Assembly: GCA_022641835.1 (NCBI GenBank)
Contig: CP048723.1
Span: 1 to 64,000, forward strand
DNA: 64,000 nucleotides
From: Petasospora fabianii
Taxonomy: Eukaryota > Ascomycota > Saccharomycetes > Phaffomycetales > Wickerhamomycetaceae
Direction: 5' to 3'
Part shown: positions 26,344 through 35,220 of the stretch, one piece after another
Position numbering within the stretch: the first letter of the stretch is position 1
How the letters are laid out: each line of letters opens with the position of its first letter
Notes under the pieces: generated by a model
The model's database searches: none
What the model was told of the DNA's origin: nothing
The model's input: only the letters and a program-made list of their open reading frames with translations
Translations under genes and position numbers: made by a program

Positions 26344-28836
26344 ATGGATGTTGACAACGTACTTTCCCAGCTTACGACCCCCGAGAAGATCTCTCTCGTC
26401 TCAGGTGGTGATTACTGGCACATCAAGGCCATTCCACGTCTCAACGTGCCGGCAATCCGCACATCGGACGGACCAAATGGTATAAGAGGCCTTCACCACT
26501 TCAACTCAACACCAACAGCGTGTGTCCCAGTCGGCACTGCCCTTGGATCAACCTGGAACAAGAAGCTCCTGTACGACGTCGGAAGACTGCTAGATCTGGA
26601 GGCAAGGGCTAAGGGAGTCCATGTCCTTCTCGCCCCCACAGTGAACATCCAACGTATCCCGAACGGTGGCCGTGGCTTTGAGTCCTTCTCCGAGGATCCA
26701 GTACTCTCTGGTGAGCTTGCTGCAGCATATATCAACGGTTTCCAAGAAGACGGTCTTGCTGCCACTATTAAGCACTACGTCTGTAATGACCAGGAGAATG
26801 AACGTTTCTCCTCCGATTCCATTGTGTCAGAGCGTGCCCTCAGAGAGATCTATCTTAAACCCTTCGAGATTGCCATCAAAAAGTCCAACCCAAAGGCATT
26901 GATGACCTCCTATAACAAAGTCAATGGAACACATGCAAGTGAGAACCAGCATCTCTATAACATTTTAAGGAAAGAGTGGGGGTGGGACGGTTTGGTGATG
27001 TCCGATTGGACTGGTACATACTCCACAAGTGAGGCCATCAACACCGGTCTCGATTTGGAAATGCCAGGAACAGGCCGTTGGAGAGGTGCTGCCCTAAATC
27101 ATGCGTTATTCTCCAAGACAGTTACTGATGAAAAGCTGGATGAAAGAGTACGCAATGTGTTGAACTTGGTAAAGAGTGTTGAGAATAGTGGTGTTCCTGA
27201 GAATGCTCCTGAGAAACAGAGAAACACGCCAGAGGATCAGGCATTTTTGAGAATAGCTGCTGCGGAATCAGTGGTACTGCTGAAGAATGACAATAAGGTG
27301 TTGCCCCTTGACCCACAGAAGAAAGTCCTTGTCGTTGGTCCAAATGCCAACTACGCTGCCTATTCAGGTGGAGGTTCTGCTCTTGCTACTCCATACTACG
27401 CTGTACCACCATTGGATGCCATCAAGCAAAAATGTGGTGATGACAATGTCAAATACGAGATTGGAGCCTTCAACCACAGATATATGCCAACTTTAAAGAG
27501 TCAGCTATACATCAAAGGGACCAATGTCAACGGAACACTGATTGAGATCTACAACGAACCGCCAACGGATCGTGATCGCAAGCCATTTGACGTTGTCAAA
27601 CTTTCAAACATTCACTATTTCCGTATGAATGACTATGTTCATCCAGGTTTGAAGGACAGTAACGTCTTCTACGCTGATTTGACCTCCACATTCATTCCGG
27701 ATCATGATGGAGAGTACGAGTTTGGTGCTGCCGTCTTTGGTACCGCAAAGGTGTTCATAGATGGCAACTTAGTCATAGATAACTGCACTAAGCAAGAGGT
27801 TGGTGAGTCCTTCTATGGCCTTGGTACACCAGAGGTAACAGGTACTTACAAAGTGTCCAAGGGTAAGGAATATAGGCTGAAGATTGAATTTGGTTCTGGC
27901 GCAACTTCTCCGCTCAATGGTAAAGTGAACTCCACTTTCTACGGTGGTGGTGGTCTAAGATTTGGTGGTGTTTTGAAAATCTCTGATGATGAGGCTATCT
28001 CTAGGGCATTGTCACATGCTAAGCAATACGACCAAATTGTCTTCATCACTGGCCTCAATCAAGACTGGGAATCCGAAAGTGCTGATAGAAAAGACTTGGA
28101 AATCCCAGGTGCCTCTGGTAAGCTGATTGAGGAACTTGTCAAAGTCAACGAGGATGTTGTCGTCGTGGTTCAAGCCGGTACACCCGTGGAGATGCCTTGG
28201 GTTGATAAGTTAAAGACCTTGGTGTACACTTCATATGGTGGTAATGAGACCGGTAATGCAATTGCTGATGTCTTGTTTGGTGATGTGAATCCATCTGGTA
28301 AGCTCCCATTGACATTCCCATATAGGTTTGAGGATACACCATCTTTCATCAATAACACCACCAACTTGGGTAAAGTGCTATATGGTGAAGATGTCTATGT
28401 TGGCTACAGATACTTTGAGAAAACCAAGAGAGAGGTGATGTTCTCCTTCGGCCATGGATTGTCGTACACTGAGTTCAAGTTTTCTGATCTGAAAGTCACT
28501 GCTAATGGTGATGACTTGAACATCTTGTTAACAGTTCAGAATACTGGATCCAAGTCTGGTGCTGCTGTGGTCCAGTTGTACATTCAGGCTGGACCATCCA
28601 AAACCCAAAGACCTATTAAAGAGCTTAAAGGCTTTGAAAAAGTGTTCATCAATGCTGGTGAGAAGACTCGAATAACTTCTAACCTCAACATTAAGGAAGC
28701 GACTTCCTACTACGATGACGAAAAGAACAAGTGGGTCTCTGAGGAAGGTGTCTACACATTGATTGCAGGTCAATCTAGTGTCGACGAGGAAGCATTGACT
28801 CATGAATTCTGTACTGAGAAGACAATACTCTTTTGA
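26344..28836 (+). CDS. Beta-glucosidase, glycoside hydrolase family 3 with PA14 insert
   Basis: The protein has 830 residues from the ATG at 26344, whose product (MDVDNVLSQL) aligns with the start of Kluyveromyces marxianus BglI; the frame extends upstream to 26233 without conservation. Domain order is GH3 N-terminal barrel, GH3 C-terminal domain interrupted by a PA14 domain (about residues 380-530), then a fibronectin III-like domain ending near 825. The catalytic nucleophile is D221 in VMSDWTGTY. No signal peptide is visible, so it is probably intracellular, acting on imported cellobiose or aryl glucosides. Its length and architecture match yeast BGL enzymes. Confidence 0.92.
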   Translation: MDVDNVLSQLTTPEKISLVSGGDYWHIKAIPRLNVPAIRTSDGPNGIRGLHHFNSTPTACVPVGTALGSTWNKKLLYDVGRLLDLEARAKGVHVLLAPTVNIQRIPNGGRGFESFSEDPVLSGELAAAYINGFQEDGLAATIKHYVCNDQENERFSSDSIVSERALREIYLKPFEIAIKKSNPKALMTSYNKVNGTHASENQHLYNILRKEWGWDGLVMSDWTGTYSTSEAINTGLDLEMPGTGRWRGAALNHALFSKTVTDEKLDERVRNVLNLVKSVENSGVPENAPEKQRNTPEDQAFLRIAAAESVVLLKNDNKVLPLDPQKKVLVVGPNANYAAYSGGGSALATPYYAVPPLDAIKQKCGDDNVKYEIGAFNHRYMPTLKSQLYIKGTNVNGTLIEIYNEPPTDRDRKPFDVVKLSNIHYFRMNDYVHPGLKDSNVFYADLTSTFIPDHDGEYEFGAAVFGTAKVFIDGNLVIDNCTKQEVGESFYGLGTPEVTGTYKVSKGKEYRLKIEFGSGATSPLNGKVNSTFYGGGGLRFGGVLKISDDEAISRALSHAKQYDQIVFITGLNQDWESESADRKDLEIPGASGKLIEELVKVNEDVVVVVQAGTPVEMPWVDKLKTLVYTSYGGNETGNAIADVLFGDVNPSGKLPLTFPYRFEDTPSFINNTTNLGKVLYGEDVYVGYRYFEKTKREVMFSFGHGLSYTEFKFSDLKVTANGDDLNILLTVQNTGSKSGAAVVQLYIQAGPSKTQRPIKELKGFEKVFINAGEKTRITSNLNIKEATSYYDDEKNKWVSEEGVYTLIAGQSSVDEEALTHEFCTEKTILF

Positions 28837-29005
28837 TAAGTCATACTAAGTATAAGACTTGGTCAAATCATAATCATGGGGTATAACACATCAATGCAGC
28901 CTATGCACCATAGTATGACTCGCTCTACAAGCACAACTTGTTTAACATTTACTTACCATTAAGTCATGAATTAAAATTATTTTTCAAAACGTGTCATAGC
29001 TCTTA

Positions 29006-30889
29006 TCATATCTGATCCCAATATTCCATTAGGTCCTTGGCTCTGAACTTCATATACCAACCAGTGGTTCTCTCAATGGTGTCGAGGAGTTCCAAGACTA
29101 TTTTGTGCTCATCCTTGTGGGTTAATAGCTTACCAGCAACGTACAAGCTTTGAACCGAGTTATTCCAGCATCCGTGGTGATCATTATGGATCGAGATAGC
29201 ACATACTTGTTTGGCATGCCACGTTGCCGGCTTGAAAGTTTTCATATCAATCTTGAACCCTCTAGGTTTAACTTCATAAAGCAATATTATAGCCATGTGA
29301 TAGAGCTGGTTGCTCGAAATGGCTGGACCATTATCATATAGCACTTCGGGGAAAGGGCTGCTATCAAATTCAATAATGGACTGCATTTGAGTTGGACGCT
29401 CAGAATGCCATTGGTTCACCTCATTCCATAATTTTTCCCATTCCTTATCAAAGTCACCGGCATCCTCAGTTGCGATAAGGTTCAGGACACGTGAGCATAG
29501 GAAAACCATGTAGTTAGCATACATGTCGATGGACTTCTCATGAACAAATAAATCATGTGCATCATAGACGGAAACACCTTGAGGAAGCCATTTATCACTC
29601 TGGATCATAGTCTTTTGTTCACCAACAACCCCACTATTAACGTCCATACGTGCAAAGCACCAAAACATGGCACGTTCATATTTTGAGCTGAAGCCATTAA
29701 TACCCATTGCTTTAAATAAAGCAGCACAACCTTCAATGTGATATCTCCATTTTTCTGGAGCAACTGACATCATTTCAATGACGCATAGAAGCACGCATGT
29801 AGAGATGGCCGTGATATCTGGTGTGTTCTTGACTGATGGGATGAGATGTTTAAGAGAGAGTTGGTACAGAATTTTGGATTTGGATGGGTCGTATGAGGCA
29901 TCAAGCTTCTCCTTTTGACGGGCACTTAGTGCCAAGAGAGCATATCTAAGTCCCTTGGATGTCTTGCTGAGTTGTGTAGTTTCGAGACCAAACTGTCTGG
30001 AGAGGTCAAACATATCTAGCCAGGGCGCAACGTTGTATAGATAATTTTTGAGGAGCATCTTCGTCTCGTACATGGTGAGCCATACCGGTGTTTCTTGTTC
30101 GGAAGTTCCCGGGGAGCTTGTTTGTGCCATACTGAGAGGCAGGGCAGATCCTGCCTCTAGATTGGTGGCATTTGCAAACATGTAGTCTCTGAGAGTCAGC
30201 TTGAGATCGTCGTAATCCATCAGATCGAATTCAGGTGGGCTGAATGCAAAAGGGAAATCAACTGGAGCCTGTGGAACTTGATCACCATCACCACCACCTG
30301 CTCCTCCTACTCCTCCATTCACATTGTGCTCATCTTGTAAGGGCTGATGTATTGACTGTTGGTCACCACCTTGTGCTGATAGGGATCCTCTAGTGTGGTG
30401 GCTATTTGGGCCCGGTGAGATCCCGGAGGAGATGCTGCGTTGGTGGGAGTGATCCGATAGGTAGTGATCCTCGGGGGAGTTTGAAGCATTCCCAATTACG
30501 TTGTTCCAATGATTCGGCTGTACAGTCTCCGTAGCGAGAGAGTTATCAAGATTCTCGAGGTTCTTGGAGTACGTATCGATGGCTTCGAGTTCCGCCGAGT
30601 ATGGTGAAGCGGAGTTGTTAGAGTTGAACTTGTTGTTGGCGCGTCTGCGCTTGTTCTTATTAGCACTAGTCGATTCTGGCCATCTGCACTCCTCGGTCCT
30701 CTGAGCACACGCCTTGCAAATGGGTTTCTGCTCATCACACTTCTTGTGTTTCTTTCGACAGTTGAAGCATCCTGTTCTGACACGGCGCTTAACCTCGCGG
30801 AGTCCGTCTGAAGATGTGTTTCTAACACTCTTGTCCTCCAAACGCGCCGCCGTTTGGGCCATCCGTGCTGCGGCAACGCTAGTCGACAT
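29006..30889 (-). CDS. Zn2Cys6 transcription factor 2
   Basis: The protein has 627 residues. The zinc cluster at about residues 41-68 reads GCFNCRKKHKKC ... CKACAQRTEEC with C-x2-C-x6-C-x6-C-x2-C-x6-C spacing. It is followed by a basic stretch (KNKRRRANNKF). Residues about 85-220 are low complexity (Asn, Ser, His, Gly). The C-terminal half is a fungal transcription-factor regulatory region. It should be a nuclear sequence-specific regulator. It lies between a beta-glucosidase and a DAS-like transketolase, so a carbohydrate role is plausible. Its own promoter carries a strong ATCTCCGC-N13-GCGGAGAT repeat, suggesting autoregulation or control by the neighbouring Zn2Cys6 factor. Confidence 0.87.
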   Translation of the reverse strand: MSTSVAAARMAQTAARLEDKSVRNTSSDGLREVKRRVRTGCFNCRKKHKKCDEQKPICKACAQRTEECRWPESTSANKNKRRRANNKFNSNNSASPYSAELEAIDTYSKNLENLDNSLATETVQPNHWNNVIGNASNSPEDHYLSDHSHQRSISSGISPGPNSHHTRGSLSAQGGDQQSIHQPLQDEHNVNGGVGGAGGGDGDQVPQAPVDFPFAFSPPEFDLMDYDDLKLTLRDYMFANATNLEAGSALPLSMAQTSSPGTSEQETPVWLTMYETKMLLKNYLYNVAPWLDMFDLSRQFGLETTQLSKTSKGLRYALLALSARQKEKLDASYDPSKSKILYQLSLKHLIPSVKNTPDITAISTCVLLCVIEMMSVAPEKWRYHIEGCAALFKAMGINGFSSKYERAMFWCFARMDVNSGVVGEQKTMIQSDKWLPQGVSVYDAHDLFVHEKSIDMYANYMVFLCSRVLNLIATEDAGDFDKEWEKLWNEVNQWHSERPTQMQSIIEFDSSPFPEVLYDNGPAISSNQLYHMAIILLYEVKPRGFKIDMKTFKPATWHAKQVCAISIHNDHHGCWNNSVQSLYVAGKLLTHKDEHKIVLELLDTIERTTGWYMKFRAKDLMEYWDQI

Positions 30890-31194
30890 CTCCCCTATGT
30901 GTCTATGTCTATGTGTTGCGACTTGACACGTCTGATGATGTTACCTATGTTTCTACATCTGGGGAAAGAGAGAAAAGAGAGCCTATAAAAATTAGCCGCT
31001 GAGATTCACCCCGCGAAGTAAAAACACGCGCCCCCCACATCTCCGCATTCTGCAATTGAGCGGAGATTGTGCACGTGAGTAGTCACGTGCTATGTATATA
31101 AATTGTATTCCATGAGGTCAACGTTATACACTACACAGACATTGGTTTGATGGGAAAAAAACCTTAAAAAGCTCAGAACTATACAACCAAGGGC
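30890..31194. promoter_or_regulatory. Zn2Cys6 factor 2 promoter / transketolase 3' region
   Basis: The region contains the perfect inverted repeat ATCTCCGC-N13-GCGGAGAT at 31039-31067, adjacent CACGTGA and CACGTGC E-box-like sequences around 31073-31090, and no gene. Confidence 0.5.
31039..31067. promoter_or_regulatory. Inverted repeat ATCTCCGC-N13-GCGGAGAT
   Basis: Perfect 8-bp arms flank a 13-nt spacer about 150-180 nt upstream of the Zn2Cys6 factor 2 start codon. The arm AGCGGAGAT also occurs in the promoters at 16622 and 24259. Confidence 0.5.
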
Positions 31195-33276
31195 TCATTC
31201 TCCCTTAGTGTTCAGATCCTGGAATTCCCACATCAACTCTGGCTGCTCCTGGACCGCTTTAAAGTATGCCTTGACCTCATCAGCAATAACATCACCATTA
31301 AAGCCAAAGAAGTCATAACATGCAGCACCTGGGAGCGACTTACCAAAACTGTGCATACTGATACCAGCAGTGGCGTATCTCTCCCATCCATTTGGAGCAT
31401 AAGCTTCAACGACGACAGTTGGGATACGACCTCTCTGCAAGATCTTACGCTTATACTCCAAAGATTGCTTCTCAAACAAGGTCTGACATGGGAACGAGAT
31501 CAATCTTGTTCTAATTCCCTGCTCATTCAATTTCTGTGCAGCATCAAAGGCAAACTTCATCTCTGGCCCAACACCGATGATGCTGATCTGTGGATTTTCA
31601 ATATCCTTGAAAATGTAGGCACCTTTGGCGACTTCATTGCGCTTAGAATACTGTGGGTACTGAGTCAATGTCTGTCTGGAAAGTGACAATATGGAGACCT
31701 TGTTCTTGGCATTGATAGCTATTTTCCAAGCACCAGCAACCTCCTCATTATCAGCCGGGCGGATGTAAAGCAAGTTAGGCATGGAACGATAAAGTGCTGC
31801 GAGGGCAATTGGTTGATGAGTTGGACCATCCTCACCGGTACCAATCGAATCATGTGTGGCAACATGGATGACTTGAAGTTCAGAAAGGGCACCATATCTC
31901 ACCGCTGGGGCAGCATAGAGGTAAAACATGAAGAAAGTGGATGTTACTGGAATGAAAGTTCCCTTAGAGTATGCTGCGATACCATTAGAAATGGCAGCCA
32001 TTGCATGCTCTCTGATACCATAATGAATGTAACGGCCCTTATATGAACCATTCTGTCCACACGCTGTTTGTATATTTGGGTTCTGGAAGTCTGATTTCTT
32101 ATCCCACATCATGTTAACCGATGGAGATAAATCAGCGGTACCAACAATAAAGGAGTTGACTTCCTTGGCCACTGGATTGAAGACAAGACCAGATGCCTTT
32201 CTTGAAGCAGTAGCAGATTCTGGGAGAGTTTCTGGAATGAGAGACTCCCAATTGTCTGGAAGTTCACCTTTGATACGACGCAGGAGCTCTTCTCCTTCCC
32301 TTGGATACTTTTGAGTATAATTGTGGAGAAGCTCCTCCCATTGTGCCTTGATTGCATCACCCTTGGCTGGGATATCACTAAAGAAGTCATAGACTGGTTG
32401 TGGGATGTGATACTTTTGCTCGACAGGGAAGTCATTGATCTGATGAAGTCTATCAACTTCGGCCTGGCCAAATGCCGCACCATGCGCAGCAGCTTGACCT
32501 TCAACATTAGATCCAATTCCAATTCTTGTGTGAATGTTGACCAAAGTTGGCTTTTTGTTAGTCTTGGACTTGGCCAAGGCGGCAACAATAGCATCAATAT
32601 CCTCCGAACCGTTGAAAACTTCAATAACATCCCAGTTACAAGCGTTAAACTTGGCATTAATATCTTCTGTGTTGGTCAAATCGACTGATCCATCACACGT
32701 AATTTGATTATTGTCATACATCACAGTTAAGTTATTCAATCCAAGATGACCAGCAAGAGAAATGGCCTCGAGGGTAACACCTTCTTGCAGGCAGGCATCA
32801 CCAACCATACAAAAAGTGTGGTTTGAGACGACTGGGAAATCTTCCTTGTTATAAGTGGCACCAAGATTCTTAGCTGCAATGGCAAGGCCTACAGCGTTAG
32901 TGATACCTTGACCGAGAGCACCAGTGGTGATCTCAATCCCTGGAATCTCAATCTCAGGATGTCCCGGACAAAAACTGTTAGGGTCGGTGGAGTGGTAAGT
33001 CTTAAGCATATCCATGGTCATATGCTTGTATCCCACCAAGTGCTGGAATACGTATTGGAAAAGACATGTATGTCCATTTGAGAGGACAAAACGGTCTCTG
33101 TTAAAGTAATCTGGGTCATTAACGGAGAATTGAAGGGTGTACTTCCACAGAGCGATACCAATTGCAGCCATATCCATAGCACCACCAGGGTGACCACCAT
33201 TGAACTGCTGAACGAGATCAGCAATGAGAACACGAATAGATCTGAGGGCAAGGTCGTGGATGTCCGTAGTTGTCAT
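31195..33276 (-). CDS. Dihydroxyacetone-synthase-like transketolase
   Basis: The protein has 693 residues. It aligns more closely with methylotrophic-yeast dihydroxyacetone synthase (about 705-710 residues) than with TKL1: examples are NRDFVLSNGH-type, SYHSTDPNSFCPGHPEIE and TSTFFMFYLYAAPAVR segments. The thiamine-diphosphate motif runs from GDACLQEG to NN near residues 160-188, and the pyrimidine-binding domain follows at about 360-530. DAS transfers a glycolaldehyde unit from xylulose 5-phosphate to formaldehyde in peroxisomes. This copy ends in LNTKGE, with no SKL- or NKL-like peroxisomal signal, so it is probably cytosolic and may use another acceptor. It is the nearest neighbour of a xylose reductase gene, consistent with pentose metabolism. 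Confidence 0.88.
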   Translation of the reverse strand: MTTTDIHDLALRSIRVLIADLVQQFNGGHPGGAMDMAAIGIALWKYTLQFSVNDPDYFNRDRFVLSNGHTCLFQYVFQHLVGYKHMTMDMLKTYHSTDPNSFCPGHPEIEIPGIEITTGALGQGITNAVGLAIAAKNLGATYNKEDFPVVSNHTFCMVGDACLQEGVTLEAISLAGHLGLNNLTVMYDNNQITCDGSVDLTNTEDINAKFNACNWDVIEVFNGSEDIDAIVAALAKSKTNKKPTLVNIHTRIGIGSNVEGQAAAHGAAFGQAEVDRLHQINDFPVEQKYHIPQPVYDFFSDIPAKGDAIKAQWEELLHNYTQKYPREGEELLRRIKGELPDNWESLIPETLPESATASRKASGLVFNPVAKEVNSFIVGTADLSPSVNMMWDKKSDFQNPNIQTACGQNGSYKGRYIHYGIREHAMAAISNGIAAYSKGTFIPVTSTFFMFYLYAAPAVRYGALSELQVIHVATHDSIGTGEDGPTHQPIALAALYRSMPNLLYIRPADNEEVAGAWKIAINAKNKVSILSLSRQTLTQYPQYSKRNEVAKGAYIFKDIENPQISIIGVGPEMKFAFDAAQKLNEQGIRTRLISFPCQTLFEKQSLEYKRKILQRGRIPTVVVEAYAPNGWERYATAGISMHSFGKSLPGAACYDFFGFNGDVIADEVKAYFKAVQEQPELMWEFQDLNTKGE

Positions 33277-33837
33277 GGTTGTTTATCTTGTCTGTGGGAA
33301 AGGGAGAGAGAGAGATGGGGCTCTGGGGTAGTTTCTCTCTAGTACAACGGTGGAAACTAATGAAAAAGACCTATCCAACCAATGGTGAGGTAGGGGGATA
33401 TCTCTCTAGAGATATACCCCAGATCCAGAGCTGCTAACAAGCCATTTTAAGTAATTCTATGACGATCGGATTATACGTACTGCGGTTAACCGGTGGTACT
33501 TAAGCGCACTTTTTGTGGGGAAGCGCGAGGGAGACGACAATAAGCGATGGCTTACGTCTTTCTCTTAAACGGTTCTATCGAAAGAACCAAGCGTCTCTTT
33601 CAGGCTCGTGCTAGTGATACAGTAAGCTTGTCGTGGCTAACCGGTGGGACTCGCCGAGAGTTCGAGCGTGACTTAACTGGAGTCACCAGATACCTCTACT
33701 ATCTCCACTAATTCCATACATCGACTAATCGCACAACACTAAAGTATCTAGGCTTATCAAGTCTCCGAAAGAAGCAATCATGTATTCGAGATTTTATAGT
33801 AGGGCTATAGTTTGTAGGTAGTGTCGTTTGGATCTAA
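33277..33837. promoter_or_regulatory. Transketolase promoter and xylose reductase 3' region
   Basis: This 561-nt region contains a GA-rich leader beside the transketolase start codon and a 26-bp imperfect palindrome at 33395-33420. The rest shows no gene or repeat that I can support. Confidence 0.45.
33395..33420. promoter_or_regulatory. 26-bp imperfect palindrome centred on CTAG
   Basis: The sequence is a GGG/CCC-flanked dyad with 11 of 13 pairs matching around TCTCTAGAGA. It lies about 120-145 nt upstream of the transketolase start codon, a usual activator-site distance. Confidence 0.45.
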
Positions 33838-34821
33838 CTAGGCAAAGATTCTGAGTGGGTGATTTGGCAAGTAGTAACCAGGGTCGTTGAATCTCAAACC
33901 CTTGTTCAATCCAGAGATGGACTTCAATTCCTCCTCAGTCATATCAAAGTCTGTGTGGTTCAAGTTCTCAGCCAGTCTTCCCTGGTTGTTGGACTTTGGA
34001 ATGACACAAATTTCTCTCTGTGTAGACCATCTGAGAAGCACCTGAGCTGGTGACTTACCATACTTGTCAGCTATGGCAGTGATGGCTTCGTGCTTGAGAA
34101 GTGGAGTTATCTCAGTAGCAAGCTCGGAGAAGACACCTGGCAACTCGAGGAATGACTGTGGTCCGTAGGAGGAGTATGCAGTGACGATAATGTTCTGCTC
34201 CTTGCAAAGTTGAATCAACTCTGGTTGGACAAGATATGGATGGTGTTCGATCTGGAGAGAGGAAATTGGGTACTTGTTGTATGTCTGAATGTCATAAAGC
34301 GATTGTGCAGAAAAGTTGGAGACACCAATGGAGCGAGCAATTCCTAGATCAACAACTTCCTCGAGGGCTTCCCATGTTTCTCTGATTGGGACACGAGCAG
34401 ACTCCACAGTGGTACGGTCGGCATCCATCCACCAGGCAGGGAACTCGAGTTTGGATGGCTCAATGTACTTGAGTGCAGTTGGGAAGTGCATGAGGTACAG
34501 ATCGATATATCCAAGCCCCCATTTCTCATTTTGAAGCTTGGCCATCTCGAGAGCCCTCTTCTTCTCATGATAGTTATTCCATAGCTTGGTAGTGATGAAG
34601 ATCTCCTCGCGGGTCACAATTCCCTCCTCAATGGCACGACGAACGCCGGCACCAGCCTCGATCTCATTCTGATAGTCGTAGGCACCATCAATAAGACGGT
34701 ATCCGGACTTGATGGCATTGTAAACTTGCTCAGCACAGGTCTCGCGTGGCACTTTCCAAATACCGAAACCAACCTGTGGAATGTCGTAACCGGAAGCGAG
34801 CTTAAGAGTAGCAGTGGTCAT
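33838..34821 (-). CDS. XYL1: NAD(P)H-dependent D-xylose reductase
   Basis: The protein has 327 residues from the ATG at 34821; the frame extends nine codons further but the product MTTATLKLASGYDIP matches known xylose reductase starts. The AKR tetrad is D45, Y50, K79 and H112. The cofactor motif IPKSNNQGRL and the C-terminal LRFNDP signature are diagnostic for yeast xylose/aldose reductases (usually 318-324 residues). It reduces D-xylose to xylitol in the cytosol with NADPH, in some species NADH. The tail after RFNDP (GYYLPNHPLRIFA) differs from the common form. Adjacent DAS-like transketolase and GH3 enzyme fit a plant-sugar theme. Confidence 0.88.
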   Translation of the reverse strand: MTTATLKLASGYDIPQVGFGIWKVPRETCAEQVYNAIKSGYRLIDGAYDYQNEIEAGAGVRRAIEEGIVTREEIFITTKLWNNYHEKKRALEMAKLQNEKWGLGYIDLYLMHFPTALKYIEPSKLEFPAWWMDADRTTVESARVPIRETWEALEEVVDLGIARSIGVSNFSAQSLYDIQTYNKYPISSLQIEHHPYLVQPELIQLCKEQNIIVTAYSSYGPQSFLELPGVFSELATEITPLLKHEAITAIADKYGKSPAQVLLRWSTQREICVIPKSNNQGRLAENLNHTDFDMTEEELKSISGLNKGLRFNDPGYYLPNHPLRIFA

Positions 34822-35220
34822 TTGGTATATGTATTGTGGTCGGCTCAAGTGAATTATTGACCGTCATGAATTTCAATTGAAAAGAATGTCAGGGACAGAT
34901 CTCTATATTTATACCTGGGAGCCCCATGCAGAGCTAGTCGACCTCGCCTTGGTGCATTTGGTGCTTCTCGGTTTAGCCGACGACAGTGCAGTTAAGCGCA
35001 CGTTGTTACTGTTGAGAAACTTCACAGTTTCAAGGGCAAATATGTTCGTACTCCCTGCAGACCAGTTATTAGCATCCATATTCGTGTTCTTAATGGTCGA
35101 AAAAGATGAATTATGAGGAGTCCAATGGATAAACAAACGGTCTAAGGCATCGCTGGTTATGTGGCCGTGTGATGTTCATTATGTGTATAATCTACTAGTT
35201 TTAATATCTTAACATGGAGC
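34822..35220. other. Xylose reductase promoter / YeeE-like 3' region
   Basis: This 399-nt region sits between two leftward genes. It should hold the xylose reductase promoter, with a TATA-like TATATTTATA around 34900. A 79-codon frame at 34877-35116 has no family resemblance and is not called. Confidence 0.4.

Noticed and set aside
34877-35116. 79-codon frame between xylose reductase and the YeeE-like gene
   Set aside because: It overlaps the xylose reductase promoter and has no family resemblance.
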